Shown in pieces: positions 24,837 through 32,504 of a DNA stretch of 64,000 bases (within the stretch, counting starts at the first letter, position 1; each line of letters starts with the position of its first letter). The notes under the pieces were generated by a model, which saw only the letters and a list, made by a program, of their open reading frames with translations, was not told where the DNA came from and did no database searches. Position numbers and translations under genes: made by a program. Where the stretch lies: the IMG/VR virus record IMGVR_UViG_3300048008_000449, positions 124,001-188,000 of that record; one strand, written 5' to 3'. This DNA is from a virus.

Positions 24837-25644
24837 GTGTTCCTGTAGGTTGAGTGTGTTTTGTTCTAATATATTTGACATTTGTACGGAATGTCCATGG
24901 ATCTATGCCAGTGTGCCCGTTATATGGGTAGAATGGTTGTGTATATGTACCTAATGTAATATCAAACCAATCATCTTCTGTTGGGTTATCGCTTAATGCA
25001 CCCTGTACCCAAAAGTTACCAGTATATCCTGTTCCGTAAACAGCAATAGTAATAAGACCGTTTGGCTTATTATAATAACCAGTTGCACGTAATGCACTAC
25101 TAAAGTAATATGTGTCTGTGTTGATTATTTGTGTAGTAAATGAATCATTAATTTGTGTAGTAAGTGGTAATGCATCGCCTTCTTCTGAACACTCAACTGT
25201 ATAATTAGGTCTCATATTCAAATCACAATACATAGGAACTACTAAGCCCTTGTCAGTTGTGTAACTAAAAACTAAGTCATATAACCCTTGTGAAAATAAA
25301 CTACTTTCACCACTAGTTATTACTACTTTCACAGATCCTGCATCATAATCAGTTATTATTGCTTTTTTACTTATTACTGTTGATCTATCGCCTCTGTCAA
25401 TTAATGATACTTGCATTGTTGTACCATGAAGCATAATAGGTTTTCTATCTTGATTTTTTACAAAGAAGAAAAACTCAGTATCAAACCCACGAAATAGTTT
25501 TAAAAATCTATAATTAACTGGACTATTAACGGCAGTACCTTTAGCACTTGCATATTTTCCTAATCCTGGTGCTGAACCATGATCCTCTAATGCGTATAAT
25601 TCGCCTGTTTGGTTTATATTATATGTTGTTCCGTAATTTGACAT
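24811..25644 (-). CDS. Conserved virion structural protein, 277 aa
   Basis: An all-beta protein. FLKLFRGFDTEFFFFVKNQDRKPIMLHG near residues 47-74 and GLYDLVFSYTTDKGLVVPMYCDLN near 117-145 suggest an N-terminal Ig-like module. The C-terminal half (GLITIAVYGTGYTGNFWVQGALSD ... FDITLGTYT) looks like a second beta-sandwich. The family occurs in T4-like marine phages as virion protein. It has a late promoter and AGGAG upstream. Exact position in the particle is unknown. Confidence 0.7.
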   Translation of the reverse strand: MSNYGTTYNINQTGELYALEDHGSAPGLGKYASAKGTAVNSPVNYRFLKLFRGFDTEFFFFVKNQDRKPIMLHGTTMQVSLIDRGDRSTVISKKAIITDYDAGSVKVVITSGESSLFSQGLYDLVFSYTTDKGLVVPMYCDLNMRPNYTVECSEEGDALPLTTQINDSFTTQIINTDTYYFSSALRATGYYNKPNGLITIAVYGTGYTGNFWVQGALSDNPTEDDWFDITLGTYTQPFYPYNGHTGIDPWTFRTNVKYIRTKHTQPTGTLDKVIVRV

Positions 25645-25663
25645 GTGTTAGACTCCTGTATTG

Positions 25664-25671
25664 TATTTATC
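25664..25671 (-). promoter_or_regulatory. Late-type promoter (GATAAATA)
   Basis: GATAAATACAATAC followed by AGGAG and the ATG of the 277-aa virion gene. It is divergent from the plus-strand late promoter 22 nt away. Confidence 0.65.
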
Positions 25672-25693
25672 AAATACTACCAGATTTTGAAAG

Positions 25694-25701
25694 CATAAAT
25701 A
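25694..25701 (+). promoter_or_regulatory. Late-type promoter (CATAAATA), plus strand
   Basis: CATAAATA, 6 nt (GATGTA), then the ATG at 25708. The predicted start lies within a base or two of the AUG, so the mRNA would have almost no leader. Confidence 0.6.
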
Positions 25702-25707
25702 GATGTA

Positions 25708-26079
25708 ATGCAAACGAAACATCAGAAACTCTTGGACGAATATCCGTTCCTTACTGTAGTAGAGTATGCTAGCAATGAGTATCTTGGTATAATTCAAAAC
25801 ATAGATAACCATGTTGCTAGTATGTATGTCTACGATCGATTAAACGAAACCTCAGAAAAAGCAAAGTTCTTAGCACTTGGCGAAGAATGGTGGTGGGAAA
25901 CTAATAGAAAGTTACCTATTAATATTGCATTACTTAATAGATGGAATTTCCAATATTGTGTACAAAGTTTTAATGTTAAACAAATGGACGTAATTGCAGG
26001 GCCTGAAGTAAGATTAAGTAATAGCATTACTAAACGTATCAAACGCAGAAGTATTAATCTTGTAAAGAAAAACCAGTAG
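25708..26079 (+). CDS. Conserved hypothetical protein, 123 aa (plus strand)
   Basis: This is a lone plus-strand gene in a minus-strand region. A beta-sheet core is suggested by FLTVVEYASNEYLGIIQNIDNHVASMYVYD. EEWWWETNRKLPINIALL follows, and the end is basic (KRIKRRSINLVKKNQ). The family pattern is one I associate with T4-like marine phages; function unknown. It has its own late promoter. The last 26 bases overlap the convergent mini-DnaE gene. Confidence 0.7.
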   Translation: MQTKHQKLLDEYPFLTVVEYASNEYLGIIQNIDNHVASMYVYDRLNETSEKAKFLALGEEWWWETNRKLPINIALLNRWNFQYCVQSFNVKQMDVIAGPEVRLSNSITKRIKRRSINLVKKNQ

Positions 26080-26638
26080 CAAGCATATTTAATTGTAATA
26101 CAATAGCCATTGCATATGCATGGGCATGTGCTTTCTTAAAATAGTAGTCGCCATTTGTAGGCTTTATCCATACTTCATTATTAATGGTATTCCAATCTTT
26201 ACCAATTAAATATCTTTTGGCTGGTCTAATTACTGCTAATACTGCGGCCATTTGTTCTACACTCTTAGGTTTCATCTGCCCAACAACACCAAAGTGTTTA
26301 TGAATATGAAAACATTGTTCTACAACTTCTTTGTGTTCTAACAATTCCCACATTGGTTCCATTGCTAGTAAATCATCTAATTGTTTCTTAGATTCAATCT
26401 TTTTATATAAGCCAACGTTAAGTATATCAATTTTAAAATATCCCATACTTTCAGCTTCTTTGTGATCAATTGTAGACATACCTGTAAATGGATTGCTAGG
26501 AATGTCATGGAAGTATATACCAGTATTGTGCTTAACTTGCTTGTTATCACGTGCAATCATTGCTGGTATTCCATTAATAATATTAAGTAGCTTATCTCTA
26601 TTTGCTACATCAATATCAATATCTGTGTTTACTATCAT
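26054..26638 (-). CDS. Miniature DnaE-like (DNA polymerase III alpha) protein
   Basis: 194 aa. Segments match the catalytic core of bacterial C-family polymerases in order. TDIDIDVANRDKLL (5-18) matches PDxDxDFxxxxRxxV, whose Asp residues bind the catalytic metals. KHNTGIYFHDIPSNPF (36-51) matches KHAGGVVIAP. IDHKEAESMGYFKIDIL (57-73) matches the VEYAGLVKFDFLGL motif with the third catalytic Asp (D71). VVEQCFHIHKHFGVVGQMKP matches TAVFQLES-type sequence, AAVLAVIRPAK matches ALVALxRPGP, and YFKKAHAHAYAMAI matches FNKSHAAAYA. The PHP domain, the long fingers segment and clamp-binding tail of about 1,000 residues are absent. Role unknown: polymerase remnant, decoy or regulator. Confidence 0.75.
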   Translation of the reverse strand: MIVNTDIDIDVANRDKLLNIINGIPAMIARDNKQVKHNTGIYFHDIPSNPFTGMSTIDHKEAESMGYFKIDILNVGLYKKIESKKQLDDLLAMEPMWELLEHKEVVEQCFHIHKHFGVVGQMKPKSVEQMAAVLAVIRPAKRYLIGKDWNTINNEVWIKPTNGDYYFKKAHAHAYAMAIVLQLNMLATGFSLQD

Positions 26639-26721
26639 TTTGGATCCTCGTTGTTCATTTTATACAATAAAAAAATTGGTATTATAAAACAACATAATAC
26701 AAAAAGCAAAGACCATATCAT
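26635..26721 (-). CDS. Single-pass membrane microprotein, 28 aa
   Basis: ATG 26719-26721 overlaps the stop of the zinc-finger gene as ATGA, and its own TGA overlaps the mini-DnaE ATG as ATGA. It encodes a strongly hydrophobic helix (IWSLLFVLCCFIIPIFLLY) followed by KMNNEDPK. Both overlaps and the clean membrane profile support a real gene despite its size. GGAG lies 10 nt upstream. Confidence 0.5.
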   Translation of the reverse strand: MIWSLLFVLCCFIIPIFLLYKMNNEDPK

Positions 26722-27389
26722 ATAGTTGCTTGCTCCATTATTTCTTTTACCCATTTAGTATCTTGTGGGTTTACTTTCATTGCACGTTCCCAATAATCTA
26801 TTTCTAAATAATCAGTAACCATTTTAATTTGTTCAGGATTAAATCTATCAATTAATCCTTGCGCCGCATTACTATTAAATAGTACCCATGGCGAAATCTT
26901 TCCACTACAAATATGAAATACTGCTAAATTAGGTGATACTATTTCAAAATAATTATTATATGTTGTATTGTTTTCTTTTGCCCAGTTTTGTAAAAATAGT
27001 ATTGTACGTTCTACTGCCCTATCTACTGTCTCAGTTCTTAAACGTTCTTTCATCCATGATGTAAACTGTTTATCTTTACACCAATGGTCAAGTCTTACTT
27101 GGTTTCTTACTAACCAAGTTGCGTAAGCCGGAACATCATCGATACCAATGTCGCGACAATAATAACCAAACTTACAGAAGCCAATATAGTATTGACTCTT
27201 TGCAAAATCTTCGTAGCTTTTTTCATTCTTTGAATTTGTTCCTATTTTATAAAATAATTGAAATGCTCTAAAACCAAGTTGAACATGTTGTTCTCCTTTT
27301 TGCATAAATCTACGTTTCTGTTCACACATATGAACAGCTAGTGTACTTTCTTTTTTAAATGTTTTAGAACAGTATCCGCATTTATACAT
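26718..27389 (-). CDS. C2H2 zinc-finger protein, 223 aa
   Basis: An N-terminal classical zinc finger, CGYCSKTFKKESTLAVHMCEQ (residues about 4-24), with C-x2-C and H-x(n)-C ligands. The rest is helical with many aromatic residues (FQLFYKIGTNSK, YYIGFCKFGYYCRDIG). I associate this zinc-finger protein type with T4-like marine phages. DNA or RNA binding is likely, the target unknown. It overlaps the upstream oxygenase gene by 8 nt. Confidence 0.75.
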   Translation of the reverse strand: MYKCGYCSKTFKKESTLAVHMCEQKRRFMQKGEQHVQLGFRAFQLFYKIGTNSKNEKSYEDFAKSQYYIGFCKFGYYCRDIGIDDVPAYATWLVRNQVRLDHWCKDKQFTSWMKERLRTETVDRAVERTILFLQNWAKENNTTYNNYFEIVSPNLAVFHICSGKISPWVLFNSNAAQGLIDRFNPEQIKMVTDYLEIDYWERAMKVNPQDTKWVKEIMEQATI

Positions 27390-28050
27390 TAACAGTTTCC
27401 TTTTTCCAGAAAGGATCAGTCCAATTCTCTTTTAAGTTTTCTGGTCTACTAACTTTCATAGTATATAACGAGTTATTAATCAAGTCAACATATTTTTCTG
27501 TTGGTTGTCCAGTCCATGGAGCACCTATACATAATGTGACTTTTTCTTCTGTACCTGGCTCAAGTGCATGTGGATGACTACCATCCAATACATATGTAGT
27601 ATAATTTTGTGGAATATAAACTTTATTATCTTTCTTATCTATAAAATACAATTTATCAACATTACCGTTTAACACGATTCTAAATTTATGTTGCAGTGAT
27701 CCTATTTCATCAACCTTACTATCTAAATGTACATTTAATCCATAGTTTGCTGGCGTTCTTAAAATAGTAACTCTGCCAACTGGTTCCATCCATGGAAATA
27801 CTTTTTCTTTTAAAAGTTTTTGTGTAAATGTCCAATTCTGTGCAGGTTTGGTATATGCAAACTCTCCATATCTTGTATTTTTGCCTTCTGCTTGTCCGCC
27901 AAGTTGACCTTCTGCATTAAATACAGGTAGCATCTTGCATCCACGAAATTCGTTATAATGCCAGTAACTATCATCAACTGACATTACTTCATTATACATA
28001 GCTTTTCTATCTTCATCTGTTATATTTAGATCTAAAGCCGTAAACGTCAT
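27382..28050 (-). CDS. Aspartyl/asparaginyl hydroxylase-like 2OG oxygenase, 222 aa
   Basis: GLNVHLDSK near residue 108 supplies the H-x-D iron ligands. HKFRIVLNGN near 121-130 is the strand carrying the 2-oxoglutarate Arg/Lys. VLDGSHPHALEPGTEEKVTLCIG near 153-176 has the distal His and closing strand. This is the AspH (Asp_Arg_Hydrox) arrangement. Substrate unknown. It is co-translated with the zinc-finger gene (8-nt overlap) and with the 152-aa gene (4-nt overlap). Confidence 0.75.
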   Translation of the reverse strand: MTFTALDLNITDEDRKAMYNEVMSVDDSYWHYNEFRGCKMLPVFNAEGQLGGQAEGKNTRYGEFAYTKPAQNWTFTQKLLKEKVFPWMEPVGRVTILRTPANYGLNVHLDSKVDEIGSLQHKFRIVLNGNVDKLYFIDKKDNKVYIPQNYTTYVLDGSHPHALEPGTEEKVTLCIGAPWTGQPTEKYVDLINNSLYTMKVSRPENLKENWTDPFWKKETVNV

Positions 28051-28505
28051 TTTAATAATTCTTTTATTTGTTTTTTATCTAGCCCGTACTCTTCAAAAAG
28101 ATCTTTCCAATCATCTTTTGTTTTAGTACTAATAAATATCTCTACTTCATCATCATTTAAATGACTATAATTTTCAACTACCCACTTTTGAATCTTATTC
28201 TTTTTCATTGCCTTACCTGGTGGTAGCCATGGATGAAATGTAGTCTTACCTAATCCAACTAATTGCATCAGTTGATACTGCAATTGTGGATGTTTACGTA
28301 ATTTGTTAAAGTGTACATTAACTACTTCATTAGTCCATTCTAAATAATGTTCAGTAAACATCTTGTCTCCACAACTACTAGTATAACGCATAAGTAGCCA
28401 TAAGCCAAGTTTGTTTTTCTCTTCATCAGTTAAACTATCATACCAAGTTCTATCTTTAGTATCAATAGATCTCATCTCTTCTTTGATGTTTAGTTTATTT
28501 GACAA
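28047..28505 (-). CDS. Conserved T4-like phage protein, 152 aa
   Basis: The family pattern WYDSLTDEEKNKLGLWLLMRYTSS, then HYLEWTNEVVNVHFNKLRKHPQLQYQLMQLVGLG and FHPWLPPGK, is known to me from T4-like marine phages. It may correspond to a replication accessory protein such as the small clamp-loader subunit gp62, but I cannot confirm this. All-helical. It overlaps the neighbours at both ends. Confidence 0.65.
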   Translation of the reverse strand: MSNKLNIKEEMRSIDTKDRTWYDSLTDEEKNKLGLWLLMRYTSSCGDKMFTEHYLEWTNEVVNVHFNKLRKHPQLQYQLMQLVGLGKTTFHPWLPPGKAMKKNKIQKWVVENYSHLNDDEVEIFISTKTKDDWKDLFEEYGLDKKQIKELLK

Positions 28506-28716
28506 TTATTACTTCCCCTTCAGTTTCTATCCAAACTTTTGCACCACACGGTAATGGTTTATCTGGACTATAAACAACTTTACTATCACCTTTAATATGT
28601 ACTTCATGTGCATAGTCATTGCTCTTAGATGTTTTACATGTTAACACAGGCTCTCTATCACCAGACTTAGCGTTACGTTTAATTATATGCTGATTAACGT
28701 GTATTCTAGTTTTCAT
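28495..28716 (-). CDS. Small conserved phage protein, 73 aa
   Basis: The start is taken at ATG 28714-28716 (MKTRIHVNQHIIKRN), not the upstream TTG that overlaps the neighbour. It is basic and beta-rich (EPVLTCKTSKSNDYAHEVHIKGDSKVVYSPDKPLPCGAKVWIET), a pattern recurrent in T4-like marine phages. Function unknown. Confidence 0.7.
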   Translation of the reverse strand: MKTRIHVNQHIIKRNAKSGDREPVLTCKTSKSNDYAHEVHIKGDSKVVYSPDKPLPCGAKVWIETEGEVIIVK

Positions 28717-28720
28717 TGTA

Positions 28721-29221
28721 CTACCAAAGCTCGCTAATGTCAAGTACCTCAGGTAACTTGTTTGATTCTTTTACAAATAATACACAAGGTGCATTTGGTC
28801 CATCATGTAGTGGTACATTTAGTAAATGGCCGAATTTAAGTTTAGGTGCATACCATTTAACATCAGTATAAATGTTAGTAATGCTTACATCCAAGTACTT
28901 AGGTGTAAAACCAGTTACTGGATTAAATGCAAATACACTAAAACCTCTATCATTTAAACTCATTAAACTTAATACTTCTGGATCTCCTACTGTAGGATCG
29001 CAAATTACAACACTCCAATCTAATGGCATAGTAATTTGATATTCACCAATTTTTAATACTGCCGCTGGTGCATAAAAACTTTCCAAGAACACTAATGGGA
29101 TGAAGTAGTAATCAATAAAACCTGGATTACTGTAATCTAAAATACTGTATCTTAAATCATCTATAGTATCTGGTATGTCATCTAGTTCATACGTTTCGTT
29201 TTCAACTGTTAATATTTTCAT
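28721..29221 (-). CDS. Conserved T4-like phage protein, 166 aa
   Basis: The pattern IPLVFLESFYAPAAVLKIGEYQITMPLDWSVVI, then LNDRGFSVFAFNPVTGFTPKYLDV and DVKWYAPKLKFGHLLNVPL, is strongly conserved in T4-like marine myoviruses, next to UvsW. It is beta-rich without enzyme motifs. Function unknown; the constant company of uvsW suggests a replication/recombination-linked job. Confidence 0.75.
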   Translation of the reverse strand: MKILTVENETYELDDIPDTIDDLRYSILDYSNPGFIDYYFIPLVFLESFYAPAAVLKIGEYQITMPLDWSVVICDPTVGDPEVLSLMSLNDRGFSVFAFNPVTGFTPKYLDVSITNIYTDVKWYAPKLKFGHLLNVPLHDGPNAPCVLFVKESNKLPEVLDISELW

Positions 29222-29230
29222 TATTTTTCC

Positions 29231-30682
29231 TTATTGCCAATCAACTTTTTCAATGCTGAATGGATAGTTTGCTTCTTTATAAAACTTCTTACGCTCTGTT
29301 AAGTGTTTTTTGCTAAATTTTGCTGTACTGGTGATGTCCCATATTTGAACATTATCTTTATCTTCTGCTTTACGTATTCCACGACCAATACTTTGAATGA
29401 CTCTAACAAAACTCTTTCCAGGTTCTATTAGTACCAGATTAAAAATACGTGGAATGTTAATTCCTACTGCCGCAACTCCATAAGTTGCTACTACAATTTG
29501 ATTAGTTCCTTCATTAATATTATCATACTGATCTTTACGATCTGTAGTTTTCATTTCTCCACTAACAAAGTTAGCTTGTGGAAGATTATCACAAATTAAT
29601 CCACCTGCTTTAATCCTATCTACTAATACAAGTGTATTGCCTGATGCTGATACTTTTTCAATTAATCCACTTACATATTGCATACGATCTTTATCTGTAG
29701 TAAGATAAGTTAATTCGCTTTGATAATTATTATACTCTGCAAATTCTTTCATTTGCACAACGTTAACATGACATTGACTAAGCACATCCATGCCTTGTAG
29801 TTCGCTTGCACTAAGTTTATTAGTTACATCACCTAAGCATGCTTGCAAACTAACTTTCTCATGATCTGCTTTAGGTATAGTACCTGTTAATCCCCAACGT
29901 AGTGGAATGTTTGCAAATTCTTTAGTAAGTAATTCTTTTAACACATCTGCTTTTGCTTGGTGCACCTCATCTACTATTACACATACAACGTCTTCAGCAA
30001 AGTCTGCTAAACTTAGGTCTGATTCACCTTCTCTAAATCTTTTCTTAATACTATTCAAACTTTGCCATGTACAAATAGTATGAGTTTTTCCTAATTCTTT
30101 TTTATCGCCAAAGTAAACACCAACGTCTAATCCTAGATTGTTATAATCATCAAATGTTTGACGTACTAAATCTTTGTTTGGTACAATAACAATTGATCTT
30201 CCATATGTTTCCACACGTTCGCTAAGTGCCGCGGTTATTAATGTTTTACCTGCACCTGTTGCAATTTCTTGTAAACAATGTGGAGTCTCTAAAAACTTAT
30301 TAACAATCTCAATCTGATAATCACGCAATGTTACTGGCTCACCTGCAACCGGATGTTTTTCTGGCCATAATTTATGTTGAAATGTAGTTTTATCAACTGT
30401 TGGAAAATTAAAATCAAACTTATTTCTTAAGTCATCAATATCAATTTCATATCCATTATCCATAATAGTAGGAAGTACTCTATCAAGTAAATTAATATAA
30501 GTAACACCACCTACTGTAAAGTAACTTTGACATCCATCCCATCTACCTAATTTATATGCTGGCACATGGTATGCATATGGTAAAAAGAACTTTAATTCTT
30601 TCTCACATTTACGGCGGGTATTAACATCAAGACCTTCTATCTTGCAGTTAACTTCATCTTTTAAAACAATTTTACATTTCAT
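29231..30682 (-). CDS. uvsW: UvsW-type DNA/RNA helicase
   Basis: 483 aa from ATG 30680-30682 (MKCKIVLKDEV). A frame extends 9 codons further from a TTG, but this would overlap the promoter. An N-terminal UvsW-specific domain (residues 1-110) is followed by two helicase lobes: motif I ATGAGKTL near 141-148, DEVH near 239-242, and the arginine-finger motif IQSIGRGIRK near 436-445. It unwinds R-loops and branched recombination intermediates. Its promoter gives a leaderless transcript. Confidence 0.93.
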   Translation of the reverse strand: MKCKIVLKDEVNCKIEGLDVNTRRKCEKELKFFLPYAYHVPAYKLGRWDGCQSYFTVGGVTYINLLDRVLPTIMDNGYEIDIDDLRNKFDFNFPTVDKTTFQHKLWPEKHPVAGEPVTLRDYQIEIVNKFLETPHCLQEIATGAGKTLITAALSERVETYGRSIVIVPNKDLVRQTFDDYNNLGLDVGVYFGDKKELGKTHTICTWQSLNSIKKRFREGESDLSLADFAEDVVCVIVDEVHQAKADVLKELLTKEFANIPLRWGLTGTIPKADHEKVSLQACLGDVTNKLSASELQGMDVLSQCHVNVVQMKEFAEYNNYQSELTYLTTDKDRMQYVSGLIEKVSASGNTLVLVDRIKAGGLICDNLPQANFVSGEMKTTDRKDQYDNINEGTNQIVVATYGVAAVGINIPRIFNLVLIEPGKSFVRVIQSIGRGIRKAEDKDNVQIWDITSTAKFSKKHLTERKKFYKEANYPFSIEKVDWQ

Positions 30683-30688
30683 ACTAGT

Positions 30689-30717
30689 ATAATACATTAA
30701 CTTAGACAAAAAGTCAA
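30689..30717 (-). promoter_or_regulatory. Host sigma70-type promoter, leaderless (uvsW)
   Basis: TTGACT at 30712-30717, 17-nt spacer, TATTAT at 30689-30694, then 6 nt (ACTAGT) and the uvsW ATG. Confidence 0.7.
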
Positions 30718-30727
30718 GTTAAAGCCT

Positions 30728-31060
30728 TTATAATGTTAAATATTTTAAGAGTAAAAATAGACATATCATAGTTACTATAATAGAAACTATCAATGATAAC
30801 CAGAATCCTTGATGCATAATCAAATACGCAAACACAGGAAAGAATATTAAACTTACTAAAACAAAATAAACAGTTTCTTTTGCTAACTGTGAAAATACCT
30901 CAGGCTGAATTCCGCTATAATGCATAAAGAATATGCTTACAATACTGCTTAGTGGTATTCCTAATATAAGAGCACCAATAGTCGGGTTGCCTCGTTCTGC
31001 GGCAGTTACAACACCTGCTATTACTAGTCCACCTATAACTGCTTTAAGTAAGAATTCCAT
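30728..31060 (-). CDS. Small integral membrane protein (DUF3147-like), 110 aa
   Basis: Four hydrophobic helices (about residues 3-21, 26-45, 62-80 and 86-108) with a NPTIGALILGIPLSSIVS loop in between, resembling the DUF3147 family. It would sit in the host inner membrane; function unknown. A late promoter ends 5 nt before the ATG, so it is leaderless. Confidence 0.7.
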   Translation of the reverse strand: MEFLLKAVIGGLVIAGVVTAAERGNPTIGALILGIPLSSIVSIFFMHYSGIQPEVFSQLAKETVYFVLVSLIFFPVFAYLIMHQGFWLSLIVSIIVTMICLFLLLKYLTL

Positions 31061-31065
31061 AATAT

Positions 31066-31073
31066 TATTTATG
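31066..31073 (-). promoter_or_regulatory. Late-type promoter (CATAAATA), leaderless
   Basis: CATAAATA, then ATATT and ATG of the membrane-protein gene. The same ATAAATAATATTATG arrangement occurs at the terminase gene. Confidence 0.65.
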
Positions 31074-31077
31074 TCAT

Positions 31078-31101
31078 AAAAAAAGCCCCGAAGGGCTTTT
31101 T
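31078..31101 (-). terminator. Rho-independent terminator of the AAA ATPase unit
   Basis: On the minus strand, stem AAAAGCCC / GGGCTTTT with TTCG tetraloop, followed by further T residues. It lies 14 nt after the AAA ATPase stop codon. Confidence 0.85.
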
Positions 31102-31114
31102 CTAAAATTTATTT

Positions 31115-31981
31115 TTATGCTCTTCGCATACATGTAACTTCTGCAGTACGTTTCCACTTATCAGCACCAAAGCTCTTTTTAAGATCTGCAAGTTTAGTTA
31201 CCATTCTCAAACTAACTTCTCGCATTTTTTCTTTGTTAGAACACATGAAGTCCATTAAGTCATCTTGCTCTTCTGTTGTAAACTGATATTCATTAAGCAT
31301 ACCATCTGCAACAATCTGCTTACAACGTAGAACTTTTTCTCGCATTGTATCCATTGTAAGATCTAAGTAATGACATCTTGACATAATAGCCGCTAAGTGA
31401 TCAGCAATTTTACCACGCACATTATCAAACTTAAGGTTAGTAATAAAGATAACACTACCTTGGAATTCAAAAGTATCTGGAATACCTTCACGTCTTAGTA
31501 ATGCACTATCTGTATTCCAACTTAGTTTACGTTTCTTACATGAATCAAGTGCCGCTTTAAGCAAGTTAAGACTTGTCTCATCATACAATACTGTATCACA
31601 ATCGTCTAACACAAGAACACTATTTTTGTCTGCGTTATTGTAAAGTACTTTGTACAAACCAATTGCACTAGAAGCACCTTTAATAACTTCATAACGTAAT
31701 TTGTTACCTGCAATAGCATCAAACAAATTATTCTTTTCTAGAACTTGTTCAACACCAAAACTTTTACCAACACCTGGAGGGCCTGTTACAACCATACCAC
31801 GTACAACACCATCGATAGATGCTTGTGTCATATCGTCTAAGATGCTAAAACGCTCTCGCATACGTTCTATGATCATCTCATCTGTTTCTTTTGGATTGTC
31901 CTTTGCCTTACTTGGTAGGACCTCAATAATAGTCTCGCCTTTAGTGTTTTTACGAGCTTGTTTTAGTTGCATATTAGCCAT
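31115..31981 (-). CDS. AAA-type ATPase
   Basis: 288 aa. Walker A VVTGPPGVGKSFG near residues 67-79. Walker B VLVLDDCDTVLYDE near 120-133. Sensor-1-like SVIFITNLKFDN near 181-192. Then IMSRCHYLDLTMD as the arginine-finger/sensor region. It is conserved in T4-like marine phages as an unassigned ATPase, distinct from clamp loader gp44. It sits alone under a strong host-type promoter and before a terminator, so it is an early monocistronic gene. A good AGGAG site precedes the ATG. Confidence 0.85.
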   Translation of the reverse strand: MANMQLKQARKNTKGETIIEVLPSKAKDNPKETDEMIIERMRERFSILDDMTQASIDGVVRGMVVTGPPGVGKSFGVEQVLEKNNLFDAIAGNKLRYEVIKGASSAIGLYKVLYNNADKNSVLVLDDCDTVLYDETSLNLLKAALDSCKKRKLSWNTDSALLRREGIPDTFEFQGSVIFITNLKFDNVRGKIADHLAAIMSRCHYLDLTMDTMREKVLRCKQIVADGMLNEYQFTTEEQDDLMDFMCSNKEKMREVSLRMVTKLADLKKSFGADKWKRTAEVTCMRRA

Positions 31982-32014
31982 TTATAACTCCTGTTTTTTA
32001 TTAACTATACTTAC

Positions 32015-32043
32015 AGTATACAGTAAGACTTCTTGCTTGTCAA
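32015..32043 (-). promoter_or_regulatory. Host sigma70-type promoter with dyad (AAA ATPase)
   Basis: TTGACA at 32038-32043, 17-nt spacer containing AAGAAGTCTT, then TATACT at 32015-32020. TATACT is the first half of the inverted repeat TATACTGTAAGTATA. The same elements recur at 33226-33254 and 56100-56128. Confidence 0.8.
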
Positions 32044-32093
32044 CCTATATACGTCAACTTTTTTAATTTTTTTTTGGTTTGTTTATTCATAGA

Positions 32094-32121
32094 ATTGGGC
32101 CCAATATAAAAAGGGCCCAAT
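32094..32121 (-). terminator. Hairpin after the winged-helix gene
   Basis: Perfect 9-bp stem ATTGGGCCC / GGGCCCAAT with a 10-nt T-rich loop, 20 nt after the stop of the winged-helix gene. No T-run follows, so it may be a weak terminator or a processing/protection hairpin. Confidence 0.5.
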
Positions 32122-32140
32122 AATGTATATTTTGTGCTAA

Positions 32141-32401
32141 CTACGCCGCTACTCTTTTTTTAGCGATTGTGTACTCTACTGCTGGTCTGCCTTGCATGCC
32201 AGATTCGATCGCTGTAGCTTTGATGTTAAAGCCTTCAGCTCTTAATTCTGAAAGTCTTGCACCTGGAGATGCGATGTCTAATTTATCTCTTAGAACATCC
32301 ATAGTAAACGTTTTACCAGTTCCCCAAAATTTAGCTAGGATTTGTTGATTCTGTGTTCCTTCTTTAAAGAACTTAGTTCCTACTGCTTTTGCTTTTCTCA
32401 T
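32141..32401 (-). CDS. Winged-helix DNA-binding protein, 86 aa
   Basis: A small basic protein with the winged helix-turn-helix pattern: QQILAKFWGTGKTFTMDVLRDKLDIAS (helices), ARLSELRAEGFNIKA (recognition helix) and a beta wing ending PAVEYTIAKKR. It is probably an early DNA-binding regulator. It has its own host-type promoter and is flanked by hairpins, and it lies among the promoters that share a dyad, which makes it a candidate for binding them. That link is inference. Confidence 0.75.
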   Translation of the reverse strand: MRKAKAVGTKFFKEGTQNQQILAKFWGTGKTFTMDVLRDKLDIASPGARLSELRAEGFNIKATAIESGMQGRPAVEYTIAKKRVAA

Positions 32402-32445
32402 AATATAACTCCTTTTTTTATTATTGTTATTAGTTATTATTAAGT

Positions 32446-32475
32446 ATAATATATATGAGTTTTGCTATTTGTCAA
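32446..32475 (-). promoter_or_regulatory. Host sigma70-type promoter (winged-helix gene)
   Basis: TTGACA at 32470-32475, 18-nt spacer, TATTAT at 32446-32451. It starts directly behind the terminator at 32481-32504. Confidence 0.65.
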
Positions 32476-32480
32476 CCTTT

Positions 32481-32504
32481 AAAAAACCCTTATATTTCAA
32501 GGAT
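32481..32504 (-). terminator. Terminator overlapping the stop of the 234-aa gene
   Basis: Stem ATCCTT / AAGGGT (one G-U pair) with a 7-nt loop that contains most of the stop codon, followed by TTTTTT on the minus strand. Confidence 0.6.

Noticed and set aside
31115-31981. AAA ATPase as clamp loader large subunit gp44
   Set aside because: It lacks the clamp-loader SRC-type arrangement and the expected gp45/gp62 neighbours; only a generic AAA assignment is supported.
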